A stretch of 64,000 bases of DNA from JAWPMV01 sp038527215 (GCA_038527215.1 JBCBGC010000008.1:41434-105433), one strand, 5' to 3'; shown: positions 35,776 to 45,790, counted from the first letter of the stretch. A program made the numbers and translations. The notes: a model not told the origin generated them from the letters alone.

Positions 35776-36207
35776 TTAAGGAAGGGACAAATATTCTTTC
35801 ATGGAATCCCAGGGAAGCGTGGCGCAGCTTTCCCTGCCGGGAAAATGACGGGCCGCCGCTAGGGCCTCAAAGGCTGCAAACTCAGGGGATAAGTCTCCTA
35901 ATTGCCCGGATTTCATCACCGAGAAAAAATGCTGACAAATAGCCTCTGCCTCGGCCATACTTTTTCCATGTAACAGGCTCACCAACAAGGAAGAAGAGGC
36001 TTTAGAAACGGCACACCCATATCCGTGAAAGCGCAAGTCGGTAAACTGCCCATTTTCTACCTGTCCGAAAATTTTGAATTGATCTCCACAGACAGGGTTA
36101 TAGGCCTCCAGAATGACTGGCGCCTCCGCCCATTTTTCATAATGGAAGGGCTGGTTGCTATGCTGGAGGATCAGCGGGTGATATAGGGCTTTAGGATCGG
36201 GTTTCAT
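35776..36207 (-). CDS. sufU: SufU-type iron-sulfur cluster assembly protein
   Basis: A 143-aa SufU. It accepts persulfide sulfur from SufS in Fe-S cluster building, using a zinc site. The three ligand cysteines are visible in YNPVCGDQFKIF, FHGYGCAVSKASSSLLVSLL and GRESCATLPWDSM. The ATG at 36207 overlaps the sufS stop as ATGA, so the pair is translationally coupled. A longer open frame to 36336 lies inside sufS and is a shadow. Other suf genes are not adjacent. Confidence 0.93.
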   Translation of the reverse strand: MKPDPKALYHPLILQHSNQPFHYEKWAEAPVILEAYNPVCGDQFKIFGQVENGQFTDLRFHGYGCAVSKASSSLLVSLLHGKSMAEAEAICQHFFSVMKSGQLGDLSPEFAAFEALAAARHFPGRESCATLPWDSMKEYLSLP

Positions 36208-37427
36208 GCAAAAAAGGCTTTGATTTCTCGCAAGGCCTGGACCAGTTGATCTACTTCTTCCGGACGATTGTAGAGCCCGAAAGATACCCGGGCGGTGGCC
36301 GGAACGCCGAGCTTTTCCAGCAGGGGTTGCGTACAATGCTGCCCGGCACGAATCGCCACTTCATAGGAATCCAGCATGGTAGCCAAATCATGAGGATGGA
36401 CGCCTTCCAGGCCAAAGGAAAAAACGTTTGCGGTGTCTTGGGTAGGACCGTATATGGTTAAACCCTCAACCTGGCCTACTTGTTCACGGGCATACTGGGT
36501 CAAAGCTGCCAGATAAGTCTGAACGGCGCTTTTGTCCAGGGCTTGCAGGTAATCCAGGGCGGCACCCAGGCCTACCGCTCCGGCAATATGGGGCGTGCCT
36601 GCCTCCAGTTTATTGGGCAAGGGAGCAAAAGTCGTTTCCTGCAGGCTGACTTTCCGAATCATGTCTCCCCCATACAGGTATGGCTGCATCGCTTCCAAAT
36701 GCTCCTTTTTGCCATACAAAACCCCAATGCCCGTAGGACCATAGAGTTTGTGGCCGGAAAAGGTGTAAAAATCTGCGTTCAGGTCTTGCAGGTTGGGGAC
36801 TGCGTGCGCTGCGCTTTGAGCGCCGTCGATCAGGACGGGAATGCCTTTGGCATGCGCTTGTTGGATGGCTTGTTCGATGGGGTGAATGGTGCCCAGGGTG
36901 TTGGAAATGTGGGCCAGGGCAAGCAGGCGGGTTTTTTCCGTTAGCAGACTGGGAAAAAGCGCCCAATCCAGGGTGCCGTCTTCCCGCATTGGAATGACCT
37001 GTAGCTTCGCCTTTTTTTGTATGCACAATTGTTGCCAGGGAATCAGGTTGGCGTGGTGCTCCATCTCGCTGATCAGAACCTCTTCGCCAGCTTGCAGGCG
37101 TGAGCCCAGATAGGAAAAAGCCACCATATTAATGGCTTCCGTAGTTCCCTTGGTAAAAATGATTTCCTCCCGATGGGCCGCTCCGAGCCAGGTTTGAACC
37201 TTGTCTCTGGCGGTCTCATAAGCCTGGGTAGCTTTGGCGGCCAGGCTATAAATTCCCCGATGGATATTGGCATTGCCGGCTTGATAGTAGCTGGCCAAAG
37301 CATCCAGGACTACCTGCGGCTTTTGGGTGGTAGCGGCATTGTCGAGGTAGGCCAGCTTGGGATAGGCCTTTAAAAAAGGGAAGTCTTCCCGAATGGCCGG
37401 GTAAGGAGAAGGAATAGGCTGCCTCAT
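36204..37427 (-). CDS. sufS: Cysteine desulfurase, SufS type
   Basis: A 407-aa pyridoxal-phosphate enzyme that strips sulfur from cysteine for Fe-S cluster assembly. The PLP lysine is K227 in FYTFSGHKLYGPTGIG and the catalytic cysteine is C365 in IRAGQHCTQPLLEKLG; the N-terminus LAYLDNAATTQKPQVVLDAL and EMEHHANLIPWQQLC are class features. Its length and the short Cys loop place it with group II (SufS/CsdA) rather than IscS. It forms an operon with sufU. Confidence 0.96.
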   Translation of the reverse strand: MRQPIPSPYPAIREDFPFLKAYPKLAYLDNAATTQKPQVVLDALASYYQAGNANIHRGIYSLAAKATQAYETARDKVQTWLGAAHREEIIFTKGTTEAINMVAFSYLGSRLQAGEEVLISEMEHHANLIPWQQLCIQKKAKLQVIPMREDGTLDWALFPSLLTEKTRLLALAHISNTLGTIHPIEQAIQQAHAKGIPVLIDGAQSAAHAVPNLQDLNADFYTFSGHKLYGPTGIGVLYGKKEHLEAMQPYLYGGDMIRKVSLQETTFAPLPNKLEAGTPHIAGAVGLGAALDYLQALDKSAVQTYLAALTQYAREQVGQVEGLTIYGPTQDTANVFSFGLEGVHPHDLATMLDSYEVAIRAGQHCTQPLLEKLGVPATARVSFGLYNRPEEVDQLVQALREIKAFFA

Positions 37428-37475
37428 AGCTCCTCAATTTACGGAGAATCGGGCAGACCTGATAGCCCCTTTGGC

Positions 37476-38411
37476 TTACTCTCCTTCGTAAAATTGCTTC
37501 CAGTTATCGTTAAGGTCTATGCCCACGGTAAACTCGTGAGAAGCCCCATACACCTGGGCGGCGGAGCGCTGTACCGGCATGAAATCGGCGGAATAAATAA
37601 AATGAAGGCGATTGGCTTTGAAGCCAAACATGGTGGTCAGTAGCCAGTCGGTTCTGTATCCCACCCCAATGAACATTTTTTCATCTACCAGGTGGAATTT
37701 TACCAGACCCTCCGCCTGATAAGGAGAGGTTTGGACCTTCTTGATCAGGACATTGGGCTCGATGGTCATATTGTCATAGACGAAGCGGTACCCAAAGATG
37801 GCAAAGTAATGTCGGTACAGCCGGCTGAGCAGATTGGGCTGACTCCCATCTATGGAGCCGCTGAAGTCTGATTGAAGCAGATTGGGCGCTGAAATGCCGG
37901 CGAAAAAATTGTCATTATGAAAGTAGGCCCCAAAGCTGGCATCTCCGAGATAGATGGGAACGGCTACTTCCGCGATGGTGGGATCGGTTTGGTCAGCAAA
38001 AAATACCCGATCTGCCCGGAACTGATACTGTAATAATTTCACCCCTACCCCAAGAGAAAGGTAATTTTGACCCATGGTGCCGCCCCAACCGAGGGGAAGA
38101 TGGTAAGCATAGCTAAACTGCCCGCCATTGCGGGTGTCAGGTCCTACGGCATCGTTAAAGGCGATAAACCCCAGGCCGTTTTTTTCGTCCACCATGCCAT
38201 GATAGGACATGGTCAGGGTTTGAGGGGCTCCCGGAAATCTTCTCCATTGAGATCGGTAGTTCAATCGTAATTCATTATAGGAAAGCGTGCCTGCGTAGGC
38301 GGGATTGATCACAAAAAGATTGGTCCTGTACTGGGCATAGAGAGGTTCCTGCTGACCCAGCAGGGAGAGCGGTGCGCAGAAGCAAATGAGGAGTAGGTAA
38401 AAATTACGCAT
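37476..38411 (-). CDS. PorP/SprF family type IX secretion outer-membrane protein
   Basis: A 311-aa outer-membrane protein. Signal peptide (1-19, ending LGQQ), then the family start EPLYAQYRTNLFVINPAYAG, RLNYRSQWRRFPGAPQTLTM and GLGFIAFNDAVGPDTRNGGQ. PorP/SprF proteins are usually encoded next to secreted proteins with a type B (gliding-motility) C-terminal domain and help place them on the surface. That holds here: the 801-aa protein ends 21 bases upstream on the same strand. Confidence 0.95.
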   Translation of the reverse strand: MRNFYLLLICFCAPLSLLGQQEPLYAQYRTNLFVINPAYAGTLSYNELRLNYRSQWRRFPGAPQTLTMSYHGMVDEKNGLGFIAFNDAVGPDTRNGGQFSYAYHLPLGWGGTMGQNYLSLGVGVKLLQYQFRADRVFFADQTDPTIAEVAVPIYLGDASFGAYFHNDNFFAGISAPNLLQSDFSGSIDGSQPNLLSRLYRHYFAIFGYRFVYDNMTIEPNVLIKKVQTSPYQAEGLVKFHLVDEKMFIGVGYRTDWLLTTMFGFKANRLHFIYSADFMPVQRSAAQVYGASHEFTVGIDLNDNWKQFYEGE

Positions 38412-38432
38412 ATGAATTTGCTGAAAAGCGAC

Positions 38433-40838
38433 TTATCTCAGGATAGAAATGGTGCCTTTAAAGGTTCTGGGTATGCCACTGACCGTAGCTTTGAAAATAT
38501 AATAGTAGGTACCATCAGGCAGGGCACGACCGGAGATGGTTCCATCCCAGCTGTTGTCATAGTCCGCTACTTCGTAAATCAGCTGTCCCCAACGATTCAC
38601 AATGCTCAGGTTATTCTGGGGGAAGTAATCTATACAAGGAATTTCCCAGGTTTCGTTGATGCCGTCTCCGTTTGGGGTAAATCCCATATGGAGTTTCAGG
38701 CAGGTAAGGTCCTCCGGCGGTAATACTTCCAGGCTTTCTTTCAGAACGCAGCCTGCATCATCCATGACCTCCAGCGTGTAATTCCCAGCTCGGAGATTGC
38801 GGAGGATGGCTGTGGTATCCCCTTGGTCCCACTGATAGGTGTAGGGAGGGGTGCCTCCACTTATTTCCACTTCTATGGCCCCGGTGCCTGTTCCCTCATC
38901 TGGTCGGATAGTGCTGCTGAGGCTCATCGGAGTAGGGGCAGTCAAGCTGGCTACCTGGGATACTTGACAACCTGCCTCATCCTGAACGGAAAGGGCATAT
39001 TCTCCGGCAGCCACATCATAGAGCTCCTCCGTGGTCGGACCATGGGCCCACTGGTAAGTAAAAGGAGGCGAACCTCCACTAACCTGCGCAGAAAGGAAGC
39101 CTCCTGGCTCATTGGCACAGGGAGGATCTTCTGTAAAAATGTCAACCGTTATCTCTGGCAGCTCCGGCACGATTTGAGAAAGGCTGATCTGACAGCCATT
39201 GGCATCGGTCAGCAGACAAAACTGAATGCCCGGGGCAAGCTTTTCTTCCTTCCAGTCTGAGCCACCCGCTCCCCAGTCGAGGCTGAAGGGGCCGGTTCCG
39301 CCCCGCACAAAAGCCTGAAGTACACCATCGTTCTGCTGAAAACAGCTGGCTTTCAAGATGTCTATATTGCCTTCCAAAGGGGCCGGTGCCACGAGGGATA
39401 TACTGGCGGTTTGGGTGGCCCCATTGGCATCGGTAATGATCAGACCGTAGGTACCCGCTGCCAGGTTGTCCAAAAGGGTGTCCTGCAAACCTGGCGCATG
39501 GTTCCAAATCAGGCTGTAAGGCGCGACCCCTCCGCTTATCTCTGCCCCGATGCTTCCGTCCGCGGCCTGATGACAGGAAATGTCCCGGCCCTGATAGTCC
39601 TTCCGGGAGCCTAATGATATGTTCAGCTTTGGGGGTTGATTGAGTTTAATATCCAGGCTTTGCGTACAGCCCAAAACCGTATCTTCGATCAGCACGGTAT
39701 ACTCTCCCTCGGGAAGATTGGTCGCAGTGAGGCCGCTTTGAGGCGGTTGGCTGTTCCACTGAATATCGTACTGACCACTTCCTCCTGAAACGGAGACACT
39801 GGCTTGCCCATTTTGTCCACCAAACTCACTGATCCCAAACCCATTGTAGAGCGTATCTGCTTGAATGTTGGTGGCCAGTTCCCGGACTTCTATTTCCAAA
39901 AAGTTGACTGAGTTTATCTGACATACGCTTCCGGTAATGCTACTCAGGGGGAAGCCTGGGGAAGCGTTCAAGCTACCCGTATAGGCTATGCCGTGAACCC
40001 GATATTCTCCCGGCATAAAATCCTGAAGATTGGCGAAGCTGTCGGGCAATACCCGTACCAGTACATTGAGGGGGTCGGTAACCAGGTAGGCATACTGACT
40101 CTGAGGACTTCCTAGCCGTGAGAAATAGACCAAATCTTCCCCTGTGTCACTAAGGCAAGCCTCCAGCGGCCCCTGGGCCTGAATAGAGCTATTGGCCGCC
40201 TGACAGACGGGGGTTAGATTGGTGACCTTCAACTGGTCAAATCCTATATCGAGGGAACTGGCATTGCCAAAGCCTTCTATCTTTATCCGAAACTGACTGG
40301 TCCGGAAAATACTGCCCACCGCTATGGAGAAAGGAGTCCACTGCGTGAAAATATTTTGAGTAATGAATTGTGGGAACCAGTTGAGCCCACTATCCGGGGA
40401 GAAAAAGACCAGCAGGCCATCTGCGTCGTTCTGGCTTAAACTGGGATTGATCATGCAAAAACTTACTGTAATGGAGTCGTTCAGCGGGAAGCCACTCAAA
40501 TCCATCACGGGGGAGACCAGGGAGGGATAATCAATATTGGTCAGCTGGGAACTATTGCAGCGTGCATAACCGAAGGAGGCTTCGCATCCTGTAGGTGCAG
40601 GCAGGCTTCCGGCAGGAAAGGCGGCAAAATCGTTCCAGTAGCAACTGCTGCCAGCCTGACAATTGGTATTGGTTTGGCTCTCCCATCCTGGGTTGCCATT
40701 CGGCAGTCCATTTTGCCAGGAATCAAAATTCTCCGAGAAAATAAGGGTCTGAGCCCGGAGCGCATGGAGTCCGGGGAGAGACAAGGTTAATAAGATAAGG
40801 GCTGCTAGTAAACGGCTAGGGCCTTTGAAGGGCTTCAT
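38433..40838 (-). CDS. Secreted adhesin-like protein with SprB-type repeats and gliding-motility C-terminal domain
   Basis: An 801-aa type IX secretion substrate. Signal peptide (1-29), an N-terminal beta domain of jelly-roll type (about 32-210), then five SprB-like repeats (about 345-700) each marked by GG-x-x-P-[FY] and a TxLxAGxY turn: GGSGQYDIQWN, GGVAPYSLIWN, GGTGPFSLDWG, GGSPPFTYQWA, GGTPPYTYQWD. The C-terminus (about 712-801) is the gliding motility-associated type B domain: GFTPNGDGINETWEIP, LSIVNRWGQLIYEVADYDNS, LPDGTYYYIFKAT. Likely a surface adhesin. It pairs with the PorP/SprF gene 21 bases downstream. Confidence 0.93.
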   Translation of the reverse strand: MKPFKGPSRLLAALILLTLSLPGLHALRAQTLIFSENFDSWQNGLPNGNPGWESQTNTNCQAGSSCYWNDFAAFPAGSLPAPTGCEASFGYARCNSSQLTNIDYPSLVSPVMDLSGFPLNDSITVSFCMINPSLSQNDADGLLVFFSPDSGLNWFPQFITQNIFTQWTPFSIAVGSIFRTSQFRIKIEGFGNASSLDIGFDQLKVTNLTPVCQAANSSIQAQGPLEACLSDTGEDLVYFSRLGSPQSQYAYLVTDPLNVLVRVLPDSFANLQDFMPGEYRVHGIAYTGSLNASPGFPLSSITGSVCQINSVNFLEIEVRELATNIQADTLYNGFGISEFGGQNGQASVSVSGGSGQYDIQWNSQPPQSGLTATNLPEGEYTVLIEDTVLGCTQSLDIKLNQPPKLNISLGSRKDYQGRDISCHQAADGSIGAEISGGVAPYSLIWNHAPGLQDTLLDNLAAGTYGLIITDANGATQTASISLVAPAPLEGNIDILKASCFQQNDGVLQAFVRGGTGPFSLDWGAGGSDWKEEKLAPGIQFCLLTDANGCQISLSQIVPELPEITVDIFTEDPPCANEPGGFLSAQVSGGSPPFTYQWAHGPTTEELYDVAAGEYALSVQDEAGCQVSQVASLTAPTPMSLSSTIRPDEGTGTGAIEVEISGGTPPYTYQWDQGDTTAILRNLRAGNYTLEVMDDAGCVLKESLEVLPPEDLTCLKLHMGFTPNGDGINETWEIPCIDYFPQNNLSIVNRWGQLIYEVADYDNSWDGTISGRALPDGTYYYIFKATVSGIPRTFKGTISILR

Positions 40839-40981
40839 GATAACTTCCTAACTAAGCTAGCCTCCTATGCATGCAACAGGGAATCGAACATAGGGTAAGC
40901 GATTCGATAGGTAATAAAGGTAGGTAAAAGCCCGTCTGTCAGGTAGAGAAATGGCTTGAATGGCCAAAATCGCAGCTTGTT

Positions 40982-42100
40982 CTACTCAAAAGTGAACTTG
41001 CGCAGGAAGCTTTCGTCCTTGCCCTGAACCTTCAAAAAGTAAATGCCCGGGGTGTAGGGACTCATGTCGATGGTAATGCTGCCTTCTCCTTTAGGCTCTT
41101 TTTTCCTGACGTATCGCTTAAGTTCTTCTTCTTTTTCATCCAGCAATACATAGGTCAGGTCCTGCTTCTTTTCGTTGCGATATCGGATGACGTAGGTGTT
41201 TTGGTTTTGGGTGGGAAAAACCGGGCTGATGTAAAAATCCTCATTCATGCGGGCGGTCACACAAAGAGGCTCACTATAGGCTTTTTTGCCCTGGCTATTG
41301 ACCCGCACGATGCGATAGCAATACTCTTTGTCAGAAGTGTAAGGACGTTGATCGGCAAACTCATACCGCTGATTCCCCCCGAGTCCCACGGTGGAGGAAG
41401 GTTTGACTTTGCCTGCCACATAACCGGTTTTTCTTTTGCCAAAATTCATGACCCGCTCTACGAGAAACAATTTGACATCCTCATTGGTCTTGGCATCCCA
41501 ACTGATCACCGCTTCATTATTGGTGAATAAAATCTCAGGATTGGCCGCTTCATATATCTCGGTGGGCTCATCATAATCCACTTCCAGGTTTTCTACATCC
41601 CTGACACTTCTGGGGTCTTCTTCAAAGCCCTCCACCTTGACGGAAAACACACATTCCGTCCCATCATAGCCATCCACGTAAATCAAATAAGGGTTTCCGG
41701 CTACGGAGTCTTCCCAGATCAGATTGAGCGCTTGCTCAGCGTGAGGGTTGACGCAGGCTCGGTAAATGAAATCCCCACTTTCGCAACTGCTCCCTTCGAT
41801 CACCAGCGCTTGTAAACCCGCTGGGGTATTGCAGCTCAGGGGCGTAATACTGGCTTTGTAGAAACGATAGCCAGGAATGGTGTAAACCTTATACCAAAGG
41901 TCATTCTCGAAAGTCTGAATGCAACTGGCTGGCCGGGGTTCCGGGGTTTCCGTTTCCGTTACGGTAGCTTGTTGGTTGTCCTCACTCGGTAGATATTCTC
42001 CCAGGGATAGTTCCCGGGCGTTTTCGCATTGGTCGTGGGGAATCTGGGCCTGGAGGGAAAAACTGAAAATGGTCGAAAGAAACAACAAATACCAGCGCAT
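40982..42100 (-). CDS. Secreted protein with type A type IX sorting domain
   Basis: A 372-aa exported protein: signal peptide (1-18, ending LQAQ), a beta domain starting IPHDQCENARELSLGEYLPS (a fold common in Bacteroidota secreted proteins), a fibronectin III-like region (about 195-285), and a C-terminal sorting domain of the Por type (about 290-372) ending ITIDMSPYTPGIYFLKVQGK followed by a short F-rich strand. The sorting domain is cleaved by the type IX machinery. No enzyme motif was seen, so the function of the mature part is unknown. Confidence 0.8.
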   Translation of the reverse strand: MRWYLLFLSTIFSFSLQAQIPHDQCENARELSLGEYLPSEDNQQATVTETETPEPRPASCIQTFENDLWYKVYTIPGYRFYKASITPLSCNTPAGLQALVIEGSSCESGDFIYRACVNPHAEQALNLIWEDSVAGNPYLIYVDGYDGTECVFSVKVEGFEEDPRSVRDVENLEVDYDEPTEIYEAANPEILFTNNEAVISWDAKTNEDVKLFLVERVMNFGKRKTGYVAGKVKPSSTVGLGGNQRYEFADQRPYTSDKEYCYRIVRVNSQGKKAYSEPLCVTARMNEDFYISPVFPTQNQNTYVIRYRNEKKQDLTYVLLDEKEEELKRYVRKKEPKGEGSITIDMSPYTPGIYFLKVQGKDESFLRKFTFE

Positions 42101-42160
42101 GAATGAGGGCTTTTATTCTAACAACGCATAAGAGCCAAAAAGTTACCTGCACGGTACCCA

Positions 42161-42258
42161 AACCCCATCCCTTCGGGATAGGGTTGCCGTAGAGACAGAT
42201 TGCATCTGCCTCCCTGGTTTTCCGCAGGATGCGGGTTAGGTTTCCAGCCGAATGCTGG
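42161..42258. repeat. Cluster of three short hairpin repeats downstream of polA
   Basis: Three inverted repeats: 42161-42185 (ATCCC-TTC-GGGAT stem with flanks), 42196-42208 (CAGAT-TGC-ATCTG) and 42244-42258 (CCAGC-CGAAT-GCTGG). The second and third echo hairpins at 46004-46020 and in the 46.1-kb array, so they seem to be members of dispersed families. Confidence 0.6.
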
Positions 42259-42259
42259 T

Positions 42260-45046
42260 TTAATGTGCCTGTAACCAGTTATCGCCGGTACCCATTTCTA
42301 CTTCCATGGGTACGGTCATGTCTACAGCTTTGACCATGCCCTCGTAGACCAGGCTTTTAACCTTTTCCAATTCTGGTTTGTAGACGTCGAAAACCAATTC
42401 ATCGTGTACTTGCAAGATCATCTTGGATTTCAGCGCGGCTTCCCGCATGGCTTTGTCCACCCGGATCATGGCGATCTTGATGATGTCAGCAGCGGTGCCC
42501 TGGATAGGGGAGTTGATGGCGTTTCGTTCTGCAATGCCTCTTACGGTAGCGTTGCGCGACTGAATGTCGTTCAGGTAGCGTCTCCGCCCAAAGTAGGTTT
42601 CTACATAGCCCTTTTCCCGGGCAAACTCTATGCTGGCATCCATGTGCTTTTTGATGCCGCTATATTGATCGAAATAGGTTTCGATGATGTCTTTGGCTTC
42701 GGTCCGGGAGATGTCCATGCGTTGGCTCAAGCCAAAGGCAGAAATGCCGTAAATGATGCCGAAGTTTACCGTCTTGGCGGCAGAGCGCTGCTCTTTGGTT
42801 ACCTCATCAGGTGCTACGTGAAAGACCCGGGCTGCGGTCGCCCGGTGGATGTCCTCTTTATTGATAAAGGCATCCATCATGTTTTTGTCCTCACTCATCG
42901 CGGCCATGATGCGCAACTCTACCTGAGAGTAGTCAGCCGCCAGCAGGATGTGATCTTCATCTCTTGGGATGAAACCTTTCCGTACTTCTCGTCCATCCGC
43001 GGTACGAATCGGAATGTTCTGCAGATTGGGATTGGAAGAGGCTAAGCGACCGGTTACGGCAACGGATTGAGAAAAAGTCGTGTGAACCCGGCCTGTTTTG
43101 GGGTTGATCAATTTAGGAAGCGCATCCACGTAAGTGGACTTTAACTTCTTGGCGGAGCGATAAGCCAGGATGCGATCTGGTAACTCGTGCTTGACCGCCA
43201 GGAAGCTCAGCGTGGATTCGTCGGTAACGTACTGCCCGGTCTTGGTTTTTTTCTGCTTCTCGCCTTTTCCCAAACCTAACTTACCAAACATGATATCCCC
43301 CAACTGTCGGGGCGAATTGACGTTGAATTTCTCTCCGGCCAGTTCGTAGATTTCTGTTTCCAGTTTTTCCAGTCGCTGCCCCAGGTCCTCTGAATATTCT
43401 TCCAGGGCCTGGTTGTCGATGCGGATGCCCTCGAATTCCATATCGGCCAGAATGGGCATCAAGGGCTGCTCTATCTCTTCAAAGACTTTGTTTTCCTTTA
43501 CTTCGGGGGCTAATTTTTCCCAGAGCTGCAAGGTAATGTCCGCATCTTCCGCCGCATATTTAATGAGCGGTTCCGGATCGACATCCCGCATGGTTTTCTG
43601 CTTCCGTCCTTTGGGTCCAATCAGGGTTTCTATGCTGATGGGCTTATAATTGAGATATTCCTCAGCCAGGGCATCCATGCCGTGCTTTTTACCCGGCTCG
43701 ATCACATAGTGCGCCAGCATGGTATCAAACATGGGCCCGGCTACTTTGATGCCGTAATTCGCCAGGATGAGGATATCATATTTGAGGTTCTGACCGATTT
43801 TGAGGACCTCCTCCGAAGCCAGGACTTCCTGGAATTCCCCCAGGATGGCTTTGATTTCTTCCTCGGGTTGGTCGGCGGGAAAAAATACGAAATAGGCTTC
43901 CTGGGCCTTGATGCTAAAGGAGGCTCCCACGATTTCTGCGGTCATGGGATCAAGCCCGGTGGTCTCTGTGTCAAAGCAGAGGACGCCGGCCTTTTTTACT
44001 TTCTCAATAAAGGCCGCCCTTTCTTCCGGACTAGACAACAAAGGATAGTTGACCTTCATGTCCTCGATGGTCTTCAAGGGGCTAATGGCAAAATCTCCCA
44101 GGTCAATATTGGGCTCTCCGGTGGCATTGCCAAAGAGGTCTTTGGGTGCTTCGGGTTTGACGGGATTGAATTTGCTGGTCAAAATCCGCTTAGCGGTGGT
44201 TTTAAACTCCAACTCCTTCATCAGCTCCAACAATTCTTCGAGGTTGGCGTGCTCCATTTCCAATTCCTTCATTGTGTAGGTAATGGGTACGTCGAGCTTG
44301 ATGGTAGCGAGTTCTTTGGACAAAAGCCCTTGTTCGGCATGCTCTTGTACCGTCGCCTTGATGCTCTTTTTGGTGATGTTCTCGACATTGGCGATGATGT
44401 TCTCAACGGAACCGAATTCCGCCAGCAAAGAGACCGCTGTTTTGTCCCCGATCTTCGGAATGCCGGGAATATTATCTACGCTATCCCCTTTTAGCCCCAG
44501 AAAATCAATGATCTGCTCGGGCGGAATGCCGAATTTATCCTTCACCTCCTGTATTCCCAGGACGTCGTAGCCGCCGCCCCGAAACTGAGGCTTATAGAGG
44601 AAGACATTTTCTTTCACCAACTGGGCATAGTCTTTATCCGGGGTGACCATGAACACCTCATATGTGTCCTCGTCCACCTCTGCACTCAAGGTGCCGACAA
44701 TATCGTCCGCTTCATAACCATCCAGGGAAAGGGTGGCCACATTGAGGGCCTTTAGCAGGCGCTTTACGTAGGGAATCCCTGCTCTGAGCCCTTCAGGCAT
44801 TTCTTCCCGGTTGGCTTTATAGGCCTCGAATTGCTCGTGACGGAAGGTCGGCGCGGAAGTATCAAACACCACAGCCAGATGGGAAGGGTCTTCTTTGTTC
44901 ACGATTTCTAACAGGGTATTGAGGAACCCGAAAATGGCGGAAGTATCAATGCCCGTGGAAGTAATGCGCGGGTTTTTGATGAAAGCAAAATGAGCCCGAT
45001 AGAGTAAGGCAAAGGCGTCGAGTAGGAAGAGTTTTTGTTTGGCCAT
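42260..45046 (-). CDS. polA: DNA polymerase I
   Basis: A 928-aa replication/repair polymerase. N-terminal 5'-3' exonuclease (about 1-300: LLDAFALLYRAHFAF, LDGYEADDIVGTLS, VTPDKDYAQLV, DFLGLKGDSVDNIPGIP), proofreading exonuclease with acidic residues intact (VLCFDTETTGLDPMTAEIVG), and the polymerase domain with motif A (LLAADYSQVELRIMAAMSED), motif B (RSAAKTVNFGIIYGISAFGL) and motif C (ILQVHDELVFDVYK). The active-looking 3'-5' exonuclease is notable because several bacterial Pol I lack it. The ATG at 45046 (MAKQKLF) is preferred over an upstream TTG. Confidence 0.97.
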   Translation of the reverse strand: MAKQKLFLLDAFALLYRAHFAFIKNPRITSTGIDTSAIFGFLNTLLEIVNKEDPSHLAVVFDTSAPTFRHEQFEAYKANREEMPEGLRAGIPYVKRLLKALNVATLSLDGYEADDIVGTLSAEVDEDTYEVFMVTPDKDYAQLVKENVFLYKPQFRGGGYDVLGIQEVKDKFGIPPEQIIDFLGLKGDSVDNIPGIPKIGDKTAVSLLAEFGSVENIIANVENITKKSIKATVQEHAEQGLLSKELATIKLDVPITYTMKELEMEHANLEELLELMKELEFKTTAKRILTSKFNPVKPEAPKDLFGNATGEPNIDLGDFAISPLKTIEDMKVNYPLLSSPEERAAFIEKVKKAGVLCFDTETTGLDPMTAEIVGASFSIKAQEAYFVFFPADQPEEEIKAILGEFQEVLASEEVLKIGQNLKYDILILANYGIKVAGPMFDTMLAHYVIEPGKKHGMDALAEEYLNYKPISIETLIGPKGRKQKTMRDVDPEPLIKYAAEDADITLQLWEKLAPEVKENKVFEEIEQPLMPILADMEFEGIRIDNQALEEYSEDLGQRLEKLETEIYELAGEKFNVNSPRQLGDIMFGKLGLGKGEKQKKTKTGQYVTDESTLSFLAVKHELPDRILAYRSAKKLKSTYVDALPKLINPKTGRVHTTFSQSVAVTGRLASSNPNLQNIPIRTADGREVRKGFIPRDEDHILLAADYSQVELRIMAAMSEDKNMMDAFINKEDIHRATAARVFHVAPDEVTKEQRSAAKTVNFGIIYGISAFGLSQRMDISRTEAKDIIETYFDQYSGIKKHMDASIEFAREKGYVETYFGRRRYLNDIQSRNATVRGIAERNAINSPIQGTAADIIKIAMIRVDKAMREAALKSKMILQVHDELVFDVYKPELEKVKSLVYEGMVKAVDMTVPMEVEMGTGDNWLQAH

Positions 45047-45112
45047 AAGGTGCAATTGTTTGGCAGCTTACAAGTTGATACTTTCACTGCGAAAATACCA
45101 AACGCTTTTCTT

Positions 45113-45769
45113 ATGCTCACTATCTACCTCATCCGACATGCTGAAAGTATGGGCAATGTCAACCATCATTTGATCGGCGGTCAATCCAACCACTACCACC
45201 TGTCGGAACGTGGGGAGGAGCAGGCAGATATCCTGGGCCAGCGCTTGAAGCGAGAGGGATACCGCTTCGATCAGGTGTATGCGTCGGAAGCAATTCGCGC
45301 CCAGCAAACCGCCCGGATCGCCCTGGACCATGTAGGCTTGCCTTTTGATCAGGTGAAAATTACTCCTTTGATTTTGGAATTATCCCAAGGCGAATGGGAA
45401 GGCGCAGTGAGAAAGGAAATTTATACAGCCGAAAGAAAAGCGGCCATTTTGGCCGATAGCTATACCTTCAAGGCGCCAGGCGGCGAGTCCCAGCAGGACG
45501 TGGAACAGCGGATGTTTCAATGGATGGAAGCGGCCAAAGATGCGGCAGCAGATGGGCAAGTCATAGCCGGCTTTACCCACGGTTTTGCCATCAAGACCCT
45601 GGTCCGCAAGATGCTCGGAGCAGATGCCAGCACCACCTATCGGACCATCATCCATAACACTTCGATCAGCTGCTTCCAGTTCGATTACGGAAAAAATGCC
45701 TGGTTTATGGAGCGGGTGAATGATTTTCAGCACCTCCACGGGCAGGATTTTATTGGGCATTATGGGTGA
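45113..45769 (+). CDS. Histidine phosphatase family protein
   Basis: A 218-aa phosphoglycerate-mutase-like phosphatase. The catalytic RHG-type motif reads IYLIRHAESMGN with the phosphate-accepting His; the partner His is in VIAGFTHGFAIKTLVRKML; a third motif LSERGEEQADILGQRL and VYASEAIRAQQTARIAL complete the fold. The substrate (sugar phosphate, alpha-ribazole phosphate or protein) cannot be deduced. The ATG at 45113 starts exactly at the fold. It is divergent from polA, 66 bases apart. Confidence 0.9.
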   Translation: MLTIYLIRHAESMGNVNHHLIGGQSNHYHLSERGEEQADILGQRLKREGYRFDQVYASEAIRAQQTARIALDHVGLPFDQVKITPLILELSQGEWEGAVRKEIYTAERKAAILADSYTFKAPGGESQQDVEQRMFQWMEAAKDAAADGQVIAGFTHGFAIKTLVRKMLGADASTTYRTIIHNTSISCFQFDYGKNAWFMERVNDFQHLHGQDFIGHYG

Positions 45770-45790
45770 TGGGGCCCTTTTTTTGTGGGC

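Noticed and set aside
35776..36336. Longer SufU start at 36336
   Set aside because: The extra 43 residues lie inside sufS and are not family-like; the ATG at 36207 gives the usual length and an ATGA overlap.
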